A stretch of DNA of 64,000 nucleotides, taken from WJMB01 sp964581465. Its GTDB lineage: Bacteria > RBG-13-66-14. The notes under the pieces are model-generated. The model saw nothing but the letters and a program-made list of their open reading frames with translations, did not search any database and had not been told where the DNA came from. The stretch covers positions 62,001 through 126,000 of the forward strand of contig CAZOOP010000001.1 in NCBI GenBank assembly GCA_964581465.1. Direction: 5' to 3'. The translations under genes and the position numbers were made by a program. The number at the start of each line of letters is the position of its first letter. The first letter of the stretch is position 1. Shown here in pieces: positions 43,115 through 53,925 of the stretch.

Positions 43115-44860
43115 CTAGCCCTCGACGAAGATCAGCCGGCCGAAGCCTTCCGCGTTGTAGTCGATGGGGTGCTGCCAGTCGGCGGTGGCCCCGTCGGCGG
43201 CCTGCTTGCGGCGGAAGTTGACCCGCCAGGCGTCGCCGGGCGCGGGCGGCTCCATCCCCAGCTCGGTATAGGGAACGGCCAGCTCCGCCGTCCAGACCCC
43301 GCCCTCGTAGCGCACGGCGTGACGGATGTCGGCGTTCCAGCTAGTATCGGTCTCCAGGCCCTCTTCACCGGTGAAGATACGCTGGTCGAAGATCACGTCG
43401 CGGACGCTCAGGTAGACCTGGTAGACGTCGCCGGCGGAGCCCCGGGGGGCGAAGAAGAAGCCGACGCAGTCGTCGTAGTAGACTGCGCCGTCGCGCTCGG
43501 TGGTCTCGGCGCGGATCGAGGCCGGGTCCTCCTGGACGCACTCGGCGGCGATGTAGAGATGCTCCGGGCCGTAGCCCCAGAAGAAGCGCGTGGCCTCGGC
43601 GTCGCTGGGTCCGCCCTGGTCGCCGGCGAAGCTGTCGGTCACCCCGGCGCCCTCCCACTCGGTCGCGGACAGGATGCCGTCGATCAGCGGCTCGGTCAGG
43701 GGTCGGGCCACCTCGCTGCGCAGGATGCGCGGGCAGGTCCCGGCGCGGTAGTAGCGGTCCTCGCGGTAGGGCAGCCGGACCTCGGCCCAGGGCAGGGGGT
43801 AGAAGGCGCCACCCTCGGCCAGCTCGGCGATGAACTCGAGCCTCAGGCTCTCGCCGGGCTCCAGCAGCAGGGAAACCTCACGGGGGGCGAGGCTCCAGTC
43901 GCCCGCGCTTTCCCAACTCAGCAGGGCATCCAGCGGCTCCCCGAGGGGATTGGTCAGCGTCAACTCGAAGTCGACCCGCTCCCCGGCCGGGTTCTCGCCG
44001 ACGAAGACACCCCCGAGGTCGAACACATTGTTGAAACGCTCGAAGCCGTGGAGCTCGACGGCGGTCAGGTAGCCGTGCTCCCAGCGACCCTCGTGCTCCA
44101 GGGGCACGATCTCCAGGCTCAGCCCACCGTCGTCGATACGGCCGACGAGGTAATGGTAGAAGTGGCCGTGCTCCGGGATGTCGTCCCACATATGGCCGCC
44201 CGAGGAGCCGACCATGGTGTAGGTGACCCCGTCGATGACATCGGCGGCGTAGGTGTGGTAGTGGCCGCAGAAGACGGCCTCGACGCCGTAGTCGACGAGG
44301 AGCTCGTGCAGGGGGTCCTCGCGGCCCAGGGCGGCGAAGTTGAACCACAGCGACTTGTGATAGAAGACCAGGGTAATCTGATCGCGGTGGCCGTCGAGTT
44401 CATCCTCGAGCCAGACCAGGGTCTCCAGGTCGATCTCGGCGGGATTGTTCAGGCGGCTGGTGTCCAGGATGACGAAGTGCACCCCGGCGAACTCGAAGGC
44501 GTAGTTGGGCTCGAAGCCGCTGACCTCCTCCCAGATTTCCTCGCTGGCCTCGTCCCAGATGTCGTGGTTGCCGGGAACCATGTAGAAGGCCGCCTCGACA
44601 GCCTCGATCAGCTCGAGATACTCGGTCCACTCCCGGCGCACCCGCTCGGTGTCTTCGGTGTAACCTTCGATCTGATCGCCCACGGTCAGGTAGAGCTCGG
44701 CGCCCTCGATGAGAGATTTCTCGATAACCCGGGCGTAGACGCCCTCCTGATGCCCTCCGGTGCGGTCGCCCAGGATGACGAAGGTCAAGTCGTCGTCGGC
44801 GGCGGCCGGGACCGTCAGGATCAGGCAGAGCGGGATGAGGATCGTACGTGCGCAGCGCAT
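43115..44860 (-). CDS. Secreted metallophosphoesterase with C-terminal CBM9-like domain
   Basis: 581 aa. Signal peptide (about 1-21), then a calcineurin-like phosphoesterase (about 24-270): GDRTGG (D32), VGDQIEG (D62), PGNHD (N98, H99), H168 and GHYHTY (H200, H202) supply the two-metal site. A beta-sandwich linker covers about 290-390. The last 180 aa (PLIDGILSATEWEGAG ... YLSVRDVIFDQR ... WRVNFRRKQ) match the CBM9-like/DOMON-related domain of secreted enzymes. A surface or periplasmic phosphoesterase; substrate unknown. AAGGGGGCGCC precedes the ATG. Confidence 0.88.
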   Translation of the reverse strand: MRCARTILIPLCLILTVPAAADDDLTFVILGDRTGGHQEGVYARVIEKSLIEGAELYLTVGDQIEGYTEDTERVRREWTEYLELIEAVEAAFYMVPGNHDIWDEASEEIWEEVSGFEPNYAFEFAGVHFVILDTSRLNNPAEIDLETLVWLEDELDGHRDQITLVFYHKSLWFNFAALGREDPLHELLVDYGVEAVFCGHYHTYAADVIDGVTYTMVGSSGGHMWDDIPEHGHFYHYLVGRIDDGGLSLEIVPLEHEGRWEHGYLTAVELHGFERFNNVFDLGGVFVGENPAGERVDFELTLTNPLGEPLDALLSWESAGDWSLAPREVSLLLEPGESLRLEFIAELAEGGAFYPLPWAEVRLPYREDRYYRAGTCPRILRSEVARPLTEPLIDGILSATEWEGAGVTDSFAGDQGGPSDAEATRFFWGYGPEHLYIAAECVQEDPASIRAETTERDGAVYYDDCVGFFFAPRGSAGDVYQVYLSVRDVIFDQRIFTGEEGLETDTSWNADIRHAVRYEGGVWTAELAVPYTELGMEPPAPGDAWRVNFRRKQAADGATADWQHPIDYNAEGFGRLIFVEG

Positions 44861-45204
44861 GGCGCCCCCTTGATTTCTCGGTAGGGTCGAGGCTTCGACA
44901 CCCCGATATTACCCCAGGCCGGGCCGGCGGGCAAGTCTTGGCCCTCGCAGGGGTCGCTGTTGTATACTCAGCCTGCCGGGTTCGCTTTGTGCTTCCCACT
45001 CGGTGACGGCCGATATCCCGGGGGGGAGCAGGCCTCCAGCAGTCTCAATGACAGCCCCGCCCCAACCGCACGCTTCAACCGATTCGGTTCCTTGTCCCGC
45101 CCTCTCCCGGCCTGACCAGTGGATGGCTGCCACCGGTGCCGATCCTTTTCCCCATCGCTCTCATTAGGATTATCAGCTATTCAGTCTATCCTAAGGAGTA
45201 ACAA
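44861..45204. other. Divergent intergenic region
   Basis: 344 bp between the phosphoesterase (-) and the DUF1028 gene (+). A TATACT box at 44963-44968 could be a rightward -10, but no -35 stands at standard spacing. Otherwise nothing recognised. Confidence 0.35.
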
Positions 45205-46272
45205 ATGAACACCCCGCGCCGCTCGTTAGCGTTTGTTCCGCTACTGGTTCTGGCCGCCGCCGCCGCGCCCACCTATACCGATCTACGCTGCGCCACCTTC
45301 TCCATCGTCGCCCACGATCCCGCCGCCGGGGAGTGGGGCGTCGCCGTGGCCAGCAAGGTCCTCGCCGTGGGCGCCTTCGTTCCCTGGGCCGAGGCCGAGG
45401 TCGGCGCCCTGGCCACCCAGGCCCACACCAACCCGGCTTACGGCCGTGACGGCTTGATCCTGCTCGATGCGGGTTTCACCGCCGTGCAGGTCGTCGAGAT
45501 CCTCACCGAGCTCGATGAGGATAGTTCATACCGCCAACTCGGCGTCGTCGACACCAGGTGCCGCGCGGGAGCCCACACCGGCGATGACGCCGACGACTGG
45601 AAGGGTCACCTCGTCGGCGAGAGCTACTGCGTCCAGGGCAACCTGCTGGTCGGGGAAGAGGTCGTCAAGGCGATGGCCGCCGCCTTCGAAGAAGCCGAGG
45701 GCAATCTGGCCCGGCGCCTCTTGGCAGCCCTGGAGGCCGGGGACGCCGCCGGAGGCGACTCCCGGGGCAAGCAGTCCGCCGCCCTGCTGGTCGTTAGCGA
45801 GCGTGGCGGTTACCAGGGCGTCACCGACCGCCTGGTCGACCTGCGCGTCGACGACGACCCCGAACCGGTGGCCCGTCTGGCCGAGCTATACACGATCTGG
45901 GAGCCCGGCACCGTTCTGGCCCACTATCTCGAAGCCGGCGAGCCGGTACTGCTCCAGCGGGCTCTGGAGATCGTCGACAACCTCGAACACAGCGACCTGT
46001 CAGACCAGCAACGCGCCTACGCCTACAACCAGGCCGCCTGGACCCTGGCCGGAATGGGCCTCGAACTCGACCGCGCCGCCGAACTGGCCCGTGACGCCCA
46101 CGAGCTGCTCCCCGAGGACGCCAACATCATCGACACCGTCGCCGAGGTTCACTTCGTCGCCGGCGACGCCGCCGCCGCCGTCGAGTGGGAGCGACGCGCC
46201 CTCGAACTGGACCCCGAGAACGCCTTCTTCCAGGAACAGCTGGACAAGTTCAGCGCCGCCCTCGAGGACTGA
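45205..46272 (+). CDS. Secreted DUF1028 protein with C-terminal TPRs
   Basis: 355 aa. Signal peptide MNTPRRSLAFVPLLVLAAAAA. The DUF1028 domain covers about 26-235: CATFSIVAHDPAAGEWGVAVASKVLAVG and ATQAHTNPAYG are its signature, with the GDSRGKQSAALLV core; the fold is Ntn-hydrolase-like and the activity uncharacterised. Two to three TPRs follow (about 255-350). GGAGTAACAA precedes the ATG. It ends in a convergent region with palindrome copy 5. Confidence 0.88.
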   Translation: MNTPRRSLAFVPLLVLAAAAAPTYTDLRCATFSIVAHDPAAGEWGVAVASKVLAVGAFVPWAEAEVGALATQAHTNPAYGRDGLILLDAGFTAVQVVEILTELDEDSSYRQLGVVDTRCRAGAHTGDDADDWKGHLVGESYCVQGNLLVGEEVVKAMAAAFEEAEGNLARRLLAALEAGDAAGGDSRGKQSAALLVVSERGGYQGVTDRLVDLRVDDDPEPVARLAELYTIWEPGTVLAHYLEAGEPVLLQRALEIVDNLEHSDLSDQQRAYAYNQAAWTLAGMGLELDRAAELARDAHELLPEDANIIDTVAEVHFVAGDAAAAVEWERRALELDPENAFFQEQLDKFSAALED

Positions 46273-46331
46273 GCCCCGGCGGCGACGAAACCTCGACGAA
46301 GCCCTCCGGCGAACGCCGCCACACCCGGCCC

Positions 46332-46415
46332 GGCGTTGGCACGTTTCTTGCAGCGGGGCGGGGCCGCCTCTCGCGCGATCCGCCGCCGCTACTCCGCAAG
46401 AAACGTGCCAACGCC
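46332..46415. repeat. Sigma-54-like palindrome, copy 5
   Basis: Inner arms 46332-46351 and 46396-46415 (20 bp, perfect), 44-nt loop beginning AGCGGGGCGGG and ending ACTCC. Enclosed by outer arms 46283-46301 and 46456-46474 (CGACGAAACCTCGACGAAG, 18 of 19 complementary). It sits 60 bp after the DUF1028 stop. Confidence 0.9.
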
Positions 46416-46530
46416 TTCCCGCGGATACCGGAGGGTTTTCGTCGGCCCGAGGGTTCTTCGTCGAGGTCTCGTCGGAGCGTCTTCCTGGTCGGGATAGTGG
46501 AAGGTTGTGCAGAGAAAGCGGTAATGAAAG

Positions 46531-46553
46531 GGCGGAGCCACAAGGGCTCCGCC
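46531..46553 (-). terminator. Terminator of htrA
   Basis: On the minus strand, GGCGGAGCC pairs with GGCTCCGCC around a 5-nt loop, followed by CTTTCATT; 22 bp past the htrA stop. Confidence 0.75.
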
Positions 46554-46575
46554 AAGCTTATGGTTCGAGGGGTTT

Positions 46576-47982
<1,407 letters not shown>

Positions 47983-48135
47983 TGTTGCACCTCGTTGGCG
48001 TTACCGCTCGCGGCGTTGTATTCAAAGCGTCGGTGTTCGTTGGTTTCGGTTGGGGGGTGAGACGATTCCCTATCATTACGCAGCCGGGACGGTGGTTTGT
48101 TCCCCCTTCAAATCCGACACGCGGCAACATCCGAG

Positions 48136-48164
48136 TTGACGCCTCGGGATTAACAGTGTACCCT
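48136..48164 (+). promoter_or_regulatory. Candidate promoter of def
   Basis: TTGACG and TACCCT separated by 17 bp, about 50 bp upstream of the def start. Confidence 0.45.
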
Positions 48165-48211
48165 CGGGAGGACTTGTCCGACAGACCATACTACAATGAA
48201 CGGGAGTCCTT

Positions 48212-48757
48212 TTGGCGGTTCTGCCCATCGTTTGTTACGAAGACGAGATCCTGCGCCGGGTCAGCGAGCCCGTCGACGAGATCACCGACGAGGTCCGCGA
48301 GCTGGCCGCCTCGCTGGCCGAAACCATGACGGCCTTTTCCGGGGTGGGCCTGGCCGCGCCCCAGGTCGGCGAGAACATCCGCCTGTTCGTCCTGCATCAC
48401 GAGCTGGTCTCCGGGGCCGAGGAGCCCGTCGCCTTCATCAACCCCGAGCTGGAGACCTCGGGCGAGTCCTACACCGATCGCGAGGGCTGCCTGAGCTTCC
48501 CCGAGATCTACGGCCGGGTGCGCCGTCCCTCGCGGGCCAAGCTGCGGGCGACCAACCTGGACGGCGAGCCCGTCGAAGTTGAGCTGATCGCCCTGGGCGC
48601 TCGGGCGGTGCAGCACGAGATCGACCATCTCGACGGCATCCTCTTCGTCGATCATCTTGGCAAGGGCCAGCGGCTGCTGATCTCCGGCAAGCTTAAGCAG
48701 TTGGCCGCTCGCACGTCCCGGGGCTGGCGGCGTAAGATCGAGGACGAGGTCAAGTAG
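48212..48757 (+). CDS. def: Peptide deformylase
   Basis: 181 aa. Removes the formyl group from nascent N-termini. All three motifs are intact: GVGLAAPQVG (44-53), EGCLSFPE with metal ligand C93, and QHEIDHLDG with H135, E136 and H139. TTG start preceded by CGGGAG. No fmt gene is adjacent (def-fmt is the common pair). Followed by a strong terminator. Confidence 0.97.
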   Translation: MAVLPIVCYEDEILRRVSEPVDEITDEVRELAASLAETMTAFSGVGLAAPQVGENIRLFVLHHELVSGAEEPVAFINPELETSGESYTDREGCLSFPEIYGRVRRPSRAKLRATNLDGEPVEVELIALGARAVQHEIDHLDGILFVDHLGKGQRLLISGKLKQLAARTSRGWRRKIEDEVK

Positions 48758-48780
48758 CTCCGGGTCCCTTCGTCGATCAG

Positions 48781-48801
48781 ACGGGGCCGTGATGGCCCCG
48801 T
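48781..48801 (+). terminator. Rho-independent terminator of def
   Basis: ACGGGGCC pairs with GGCCCCGT around GTGAT, followed by TTGC. Confidence 0.75.
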
Positions 48802-49263
48802 TTGCGCATCAGAGGCCGCCTCGAAGATGAGTGTCGGATTGTCTGGTCTTGGTTGCGGCATACCTACAGTTTCTCAATTGGAGCTTGGGCAGCTTGGCAT
48901 AGAACCGATTGTGGACTTCGGCATCGATTCAACTGTCAGTGGACTCCCGAACCAGCCTCCAGTAGTGAAGACCGCACCAGATGGGCCACGGACAGCTTTG
49001 TCGATGAGTATATCCGGTCATCATCTAACCGCATATACTATGCAAGCTCAGCGAGGAAACCTGCGATAAGACGGCTAAGTGAATCAAAAAGCTGGACAAA
49101 CAAACACTTAGCACCGGGGAGTGGTCGCGATTCGAGTGGTAACCCCAATAGTTAACCGATCCGGTGACCCCGAGGCTTGAGCACGCGAAACACAGGCAAC
49201 CGCTTAATCGGCTGATCACATAACAGTCGATCGGCGGCGGGCATTCACCGACGGCTATTGACA
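48802..49263. other. Gene-free stretch after def
   Basis: About 460 bp. No supported ORF. A sequence near 49130-49148 (GATTCGAGTGGTAACCCC) resembles a family B right end, but the rest does not align well, so at most a very old remnant. Confidence 0.35.
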
Positions 49264-49287
49264 CGGGGGCGGCCCATGCCGTCCCCG
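49264..49287 (-). terminator. Possible terminator of the FG-GAP pseudogene
   Basis: CGGGGGCGGC pairs with GCCGTCCCCG around CCAT (one G-T pair); weak T tail (TGTCAAT) on the minus strand. Confidence 0.4.
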
Positions 49288-49311
49288 CAGCCTATCTGAC
49301 AGTTGATCCGG

Positions 49312-51378
49312 CTAGAACGCGATGACGAAGCGCCGCCGGGCCGAGGCCGCCGCCCCCTCCAACCGGGCCAGGTAGACACCGGCGGCGTAGCCGCCGGTGT
49401 CCAGGACGATCCGCTGTCGACCAGCCGTCCCGGTCAAGCGGCGGCTTTCGATAAGCCGGCCGCCCAGGTCGTAGACCGCCAGCTCGACGGGACCGCTTTC
49501 GGCGGGCAGCACAGTCTCCAGTACGACGCAATCCCGAGCCGGATTGGGATAGGGCGCCGCCAAAGAGAGACCCTCGACGGATCCGACGGGGAGCGTGATG
49601 GTCACCGGGGCGCTGGTGACGGTCCGTCCGGCGGCGTCAAAGGCCTCGAGGTGATAGGTGTGGGTTCCACCGGGTACGGCGTCGCGGTCCAAGAAGGATG
49701 TCGAGCCGACGAGGTTGTCGGCGATGACGATTGGGGCGTCGTCGTCGCGTAACAGACGTAGGGCGGCGGGGGCATCACCGACGATCTCCCAGCGCAGCAG
49801 GGCGCCCTCCTCCAGTCCAAGACCCACCAGTCGAGGCTTCCCGATTGCGCTGGACGCCTGCCGGGTCAGGGACAGCTCCTCGAAGACCGGCGTGATTAAA
49901 GGATCCGTGGTCTTCAGGGTCACTCGGTACTGGAACAGCTCCCGGCCGTCGGGGGCGTAGGCCGAGGCGTCGTCCCCCGACGCGCCCACGGGCTCCCAGG
50001 GGCTCATCGCGGTCATCGCATCGCCGGAGCGCACCTCGACGGTGACCGTCGCGCCCGTCGGCGCTTGAACGTCCCAGGAGAGGGCTTCCCAGTCGGCGGC
50101 TCCGTCGGTGGAGAGAAAAGAGCTGGTCAGCGTTCCCTGAGCGGTGAAGCCGTCCTTTTCGTACCAGGCGACGCGATCGCCCAGGGAGGCCGCGGCGCAG
50201 GGGTTGGCCAAGCCGTCGCCGTCCAGGTCCAGCTCCACGACGTGCCAGGCCCCGGGGAGGTCGTCGGCCAGCACCCGGCTGGTCCAGACTCCCGAGCCGC
50301 CCGGGTTCTCGGCCCAGCGCACCTCGCCGGTATTGTTGTTGGTGTAGGCCGTATCCAGGTCGCCGTCGCCGTCGATATCCATGGCGGCGGCATTGAGAAT
50401 ACCGGCGCGGGCACTCTCGATGTTATGGCGGGTCCAGGAGCCGTCGTTTTCCCACCAGGCCACCCCGCCGGGCAGGCCGAAGGAGCTGGCCAGAATGTCC
50501 GGATCGCCGTCGTCGTCCATGTCGACCACCTCGACGCGGTGGGCGCTGGTGAAGTTGGAGTCGAGGACGATCTTCTGCCAGTTGAAGGGGGCTCCGCCCA
50601 GGTTGCGGTAGAGCACGATCTCGTCGTCGGTCAACGCCGCTGCGCAGAGGTCCAGGTCGCCGTCGTCGTCGTAGTCCAGCGGTGCGACGGAGCGCGCCCC
50701 GCCGCAGGCGCCGTCCACCTGCTGATGGGTCCAGTTGGGAATGACGGCGCCGTCGGAATACCAGAGGGCGATCTCTTCGATCCCCGCCGCGGCGCCCAGC
50801 ACATCCAGATCGCCGTCGTCATCGATGTCGCAGACGTGGATTTCGTGGGCCTGGGTGAAACCCGAGGCGATGAGGTGCTTGGTGAAGGTCGCGCCGTCGC
50901 GCTCCCACCAGGCCACCTGCTGTAAGCCCCAGGAACAGGCGACTACGTCCAGGTCTCCGTCGTCGTCGATGTCCCCGGCGAAGGGTGAGAAACAGGAGCC
51001 GAAGGCGGCGTCGATGGCGTGAACGGTTCAGTTCACCAAGGTGCCCGGGTTCTCGTACCAGGCTACACCGCTGGTCTGGGAGCCGACGATCAGATCGTCA
51101 TCGTCGTCGTCGAAGTCCACGACGTACAGGCCGCAGGGTTGTCCCTAGCCGTCGGCCAGGATGTGCTCGGGCGGATCCACGGCCAGGCTCAGCTCACCGG
51201 AGGTGCCGTCGTAATCGACATCCGTCGAGGTCATGAAGCGGTCACCCCAGTCGTCGACGGGACCGGCCAGTCCGCCGCCGCCGGACCAGTCGCTCTGGAC
51301 ATCGGTCTCGCCAAGGACGGGCGGGCTCAGCAACAGCAGGCCGAGCAAGAAGATCGGGCTTCGGCGGGTCGTGGACAT
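49312..51378 (-). pseudogene. Secreted FG-GAP/VCBS-repeat protein broken by two in-frame stops
   Basis: One continuous frame of 689 codons runs from the ATG at 51378 (after GGAGGAGA) to 49312 without any frameshift, but holds a TAG at 51145-51147 and a TGA at 51028-51030. Product: signal peptide (MSTTRRSPIFLLGLLLLSPPVLG), about seven FG-GAP/VCBS calcium-binding repeats (D-x-D-x-D-G-D-x-D-x), a beta-sandwich region and a FlgD-like tail (YPNPARD ... VYDLGGRL ... GVYLARLEG). Downstream of the TGA, a 534-codon open part could start at GTG 50916, but that start cuts a repeat in half. Neighbouring repeats suggest Trp at the TGA position. Read as a recent pseudogene; recoding or assembly error are alternatives. 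Confidence 0.75.
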
Positions 51379-51574
51379 CGTCTCCTCCAGGCTGGAGTGA
51401 TGGTCGGGGCCACCTATCACTATGATACATAGCTGGAAGAGACGGTTTCAATCCTTCGCTCACTCCACCCGCCGATTCGGGAAGGGTCCGCGACGGGAGC
51501 TGGATCATCCCGCAGTTCGTCTCCCTATAGGCGTCGGTGGACTTCTTGATCAACCCGCTTGGATGCATTGGAAA

Positions 51575-51601
51575 ACCGGTGGGACCTGGAGTCCCACCGG
51601 T
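51575..51601 (-). terminator. Terminator of the yjbQ operon
   Basis: ACCGGTGGGAC pairs perfectly with GTCCCACCGGT around a 5-nt loop; on the minus strand it is followed by TTTTCC, 25 bp past the yjbQ stop. Confidence 0.8.
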
Positions 51602-51625
51602 GGGCTTGCTTGACTTGATCGAGGA

Positions 51626-52039
51626 TCAGCCGACCAGGGCGAAGGAGACCTCGCGGCGGCGCGGCCGGTTGTCGAAATCGAGCAGCACGGGCTGCTGCCA
51701 GGTCCCCAGGCGGGGGCGTTTGGCGAGCACGGCGAAGCTGATCGAGGGACCCAGCAAGGCCGCCCTGACGCGGGAGAAACCGTTGCCGTCGCCCCAGCGG
51801 GCGTCGTGGTGGTACTCGGGACCCCGGGGGGCCAGGCGCTGGAGCAGCTCGGCCAGGTCGCGGACCAGGCCGGGCTCGTACTCGATAGTCGTCACGGCGC
51901 AGGTGGAACCTGTGACGGCGATGGAGCAGAGGCCGTCGGCGAAGGGGGCGGTGGTGAGGAACTCGGCCAGGGCGGCGCAGAGGTCGACGACGGCGCCCTC
52001 ACCGGTGGTCTCGAAGTGGAAAGCCTGTTCGTGGAGCAT
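51626..52039 (-). CDS. YjbQ/UPF0047-family protein
   Basis: 137 aa, the normal length. TGSTCAVTTIEYEPGLVRDL, YHHDARWGDGNGFSR and LGTWQQPVLLDFDNRPRRREV are the family blocks, with conserved Thr, Glu, His and Asn around a trimer-interface pocket. Members can show weak thiamine-phosphate synthase activity; the physiological role is unsettled. The frame is open further upstream, but the ATG at 52039 lies 5 bp after the stop of the DUF4332-like gene, indicating an operon. Confidence 0.92.
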   Translation of the reverse strand: MLHEQAFHFETTGEGAVVDLCAALAEFLTTAPFADGLCSIAVTGSTCAVTTIEYEPGLVRDLAELLQRLAPRGPEYHHDARWGDGNGFSRVRAALLGPSISFAVLAKRPRLGTWQQPVLLDFDNRPRRREVSFALVG

Positions 52040-52044
52040 GGTGT

Positions 52045-52701
52045 TCAGGCCTCGCGGGGCGGGACGTAGGCGGCGGCGTGGATCAGGCGTCCGATGTCGC
52101 GGGAGCCGATAGCGTCCTTGTAGTAGCGACCGTGGGCGTTGGCCGCCTTCAGAGCCCGTTCGAGCTCGGTGGGATCGGCGGCGGCCACGGCGGCGGGGGT
52201 GGAATAGCCCGCGGCGAGGAGCACCCGGGCGAAGGTCGGCCCGACCCACTGGATGCGGCAGAGATCGGCCAGGGTGTAGAGCTCATCGAGGTCCGACGTG
52301 GTGAGCCCGGTTGTCCGGGCCGTCTCGTCGTGATCGGCGGCGAGGAGCTTTCCGGTGTCTTTGATCCCCGCCCGTGCCAGGGATTCCAGCAGCTCCCCCG
52401 CCACCCAATCGTACTCGGTCAGCTTGCGAGGTCCCGGCCAAAAGCCCTCGACGGCGCGGCGCAGCAGGTTCAGCCAGGCCGTATCGAGACCGGTCTCCCC
52501 GGCCAGGGCGCTGCGTTTGGCCTTGCTCTTGAGACTTCGGCGCAACGTTGCCAGTTCGGCGACTCCGATCCGCTCCAGTTCGGCCAGCCTGTCGGCCAGG
52601 TCGTCGAGGAGAGGGCGCTGACTCGGTATCAGGTCGGCGGACCCCAGCCGTTCGCGCAGTTCATCCAGACTCACCCGGTCGGATCGCCAGGGTGGGACCA
52701 C
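52045..52701 (-). CDS. DUF4332-like helix-hairpin-helix protein
   Basis: 218 aa. The C-terminal region LADLCRIQWVGPTFARVLLAAGYSTPAAVAAADPTEL is an HhH pair of the DUF4332 type (IxGIG-like turn WVGPTFA). A second, weaker HhH lies around 110-140 (LARAGIKDTGKLLAAD). The N-terminus is helical and charged. Probably binds DNA or acts in protein interaction; unknown function. Cytoplasmic; co-directional with spoIID upstream and yjbQ downstream. Confidence 0.7.
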   Translation of the reverse strand: MVPPWRSDRVSLDELRERLGSADLIPSQRPLLDDLADRLAELERIGVAELATLRRSLKSKAKRSALAGETGLDTAWLNLLRRAVEGFWPGPRKLTEYDWVAGELLESLARAGIKDTGKLLAADHDETARTTGLTTSDLDELYTLADLCRIQWVGPTFARVLLAAGYSTPAAVAAADPTELERALKAANAHGRYYKDAIGSRDIGRLIHAAAYVPPREA

Positions 52702-52722
52702 AGGTGCTCCTCGGGAACGAGG

Positions 52723-53925
52723 CTAGCTCGGCGGGGGTTCGAGGCCGCGGTAGTCGCGCACCTCGGCGCCGGGGTAGTAGAAGTCGATGATCTCCTCGAG
52801 GCCGTGGCCGGCCTCGGCCATCCCCCGGGCGCCCCACTGGCAGAGCCCGACGCCGTGACCGTAACCGCCGCCGCGCAGATTCAGGCCGGCGGCGTCGCTG
52901 GAGGCGATCGCGAAGCGGGTGCTCTTCAGCCGGGAGTAGCCGATGACACGGCGCAGCTCCTCGCCGCCGAGGTTGAAACTCTCACCGGCGGTGTTGGTGA
53001 ACTCGACGGCGGTCACCCGCCCGCTGCGCGTCGAGGTCGAGGGACGCAGGCCGCAGAGCGGGGCGTTGGTGTAACCGGCCTGCGCCAGCGCCGCCGAGAG
53101 CTGGTCGAACTCCAAACGCAGCTCCCATTCGTGGTTGGGACAGTCGACGCACCAGGGGCAGTCGACGCCGCCCAGGTAGGGCAGGGGCGCCGAGCCGGGC
53201 CAGGCCTCCTCGACGGGGACGGTGTGTCCGCCGCAACAGGAGCTGAAGTAGGCGGTGATCAATCCGTCGTCGTAGACCGCCACCAGTCCGGCGGTGGCGG
53301 CCAAGGCGGCGTCGGTGCGTGGATCCTCGACGTCGCGGCCCCGGTAGACCTGGTCGCCGGTGTCGGCGCGCAGTTGCCAGGTGTCCATCGGGCGGCTCCA
53401 AGCCCGGGCCAGGGCGTAGGAGCGGCTAACCACGGCCTGGGCCTCGAGGGCCGCGGCGGGCCAGGAAGCGTAGGTCTCGGCGGGCAGCACACCGCGCAGG
53501 TACTCCTCGACGTCCAGACGGTTGACCAGCAGCAGGCCGGAGTCGTCGAGACCGACGATGAACTCGCCCCGGTAGTCGGCGTGGTTGAAGCCCAACCGGG
53601 GATCGGCCGTTGAGCCGTCGGGCCGCAGGACGACGGTGTCGCCGGGCAGGCTTTGACCGTTGACCGCCAGCCCGCCTCCCTCCCGGGAGAAGACCAGCTC
53701 CCAGCCCGCCGGCACCCGGTAGAGCCGCTCGCCCTCGGGGGTGTCGAGGCCGCCGCCGTCGGGGAAGGCCACCAGCAACAGCTCGCGCCCCGCCGCCAGC
53801 CGGACTCGCACCTCGGTGGGGTTCCAGGGCAGGGCTTCCCAGGCCTCGGGATCGATCGTCGGTCGGCAACCGCCCAGCAGCAGGGCGATCAACGGGACCG
53901 CGAGCATGGCGCGCCGGGCTCTCAA
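52723..53925 (-). CDS. SpoIID/LytB-domain lipoprotein
   Basis: 400 aa. Lipobox IALLLGGC near residue 20. The SpoIID core (about 125-390) shows VEEYLRGVLPAETYASWPAAALEAQAVVSRSYAL, the family signature with the catalytic Glu, YFSSCCGGHT, and GYGHGVGLCQWGARGMA at the end. Relatives are lytic transglycosylases acting on denuded peptidoglycan; in non-sporulating diderms they are linked to cell-wall turnover. TTG start at 53925 overlapping the trxB stop (TTGA), with GGAG 5 nt before; an ATG at 53907 is the alternative. Confidence 0.9.
   Translation of the reverse strand: MRARRAMLAVPLIALLLGGCRPTIDPEAWEALPWNPTEVRVRLAAGRELLLVAFPDGGGLDTPEGERLYRVPAGWELVFSREGGGLAVNGQSLPGDTVVLRPDGSTADPRLGFNHADYRGEFIVGLDDSGLLLVNRLDVEEYLRGVLPAETYASWPAAALEAQAVVSRSYALARAWSRPMDTWQLRADTGDQVYRGRDVEDPRTDAALAATAGLVAVYDDGLITAYFSSCCGGHTVPVEEAWPGSAPLPYLGGVDCPWCVDCPNHEWELRLEFDQLSAALAQAGYTNAPLCGLRPSTSTRSGRVTAVEFTNTAGESFNLGGEELRRVIGYSRLKSTRFAIASSDAAGLNLRGGGYGHGVGLCQWGARGMAEAGHGLEEIIDFYYPGAEVRDYRGLEPPPS

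Noticed and set aside
49312..51378. TGA read as selenocysteine or Trp, TAG as pyrrolysine
   Set aside because: The TGA position calls for Trp, not Cys/Sec, no SECIS-like hairpin was recognised, and many genes in the window end in TGA or TAG.
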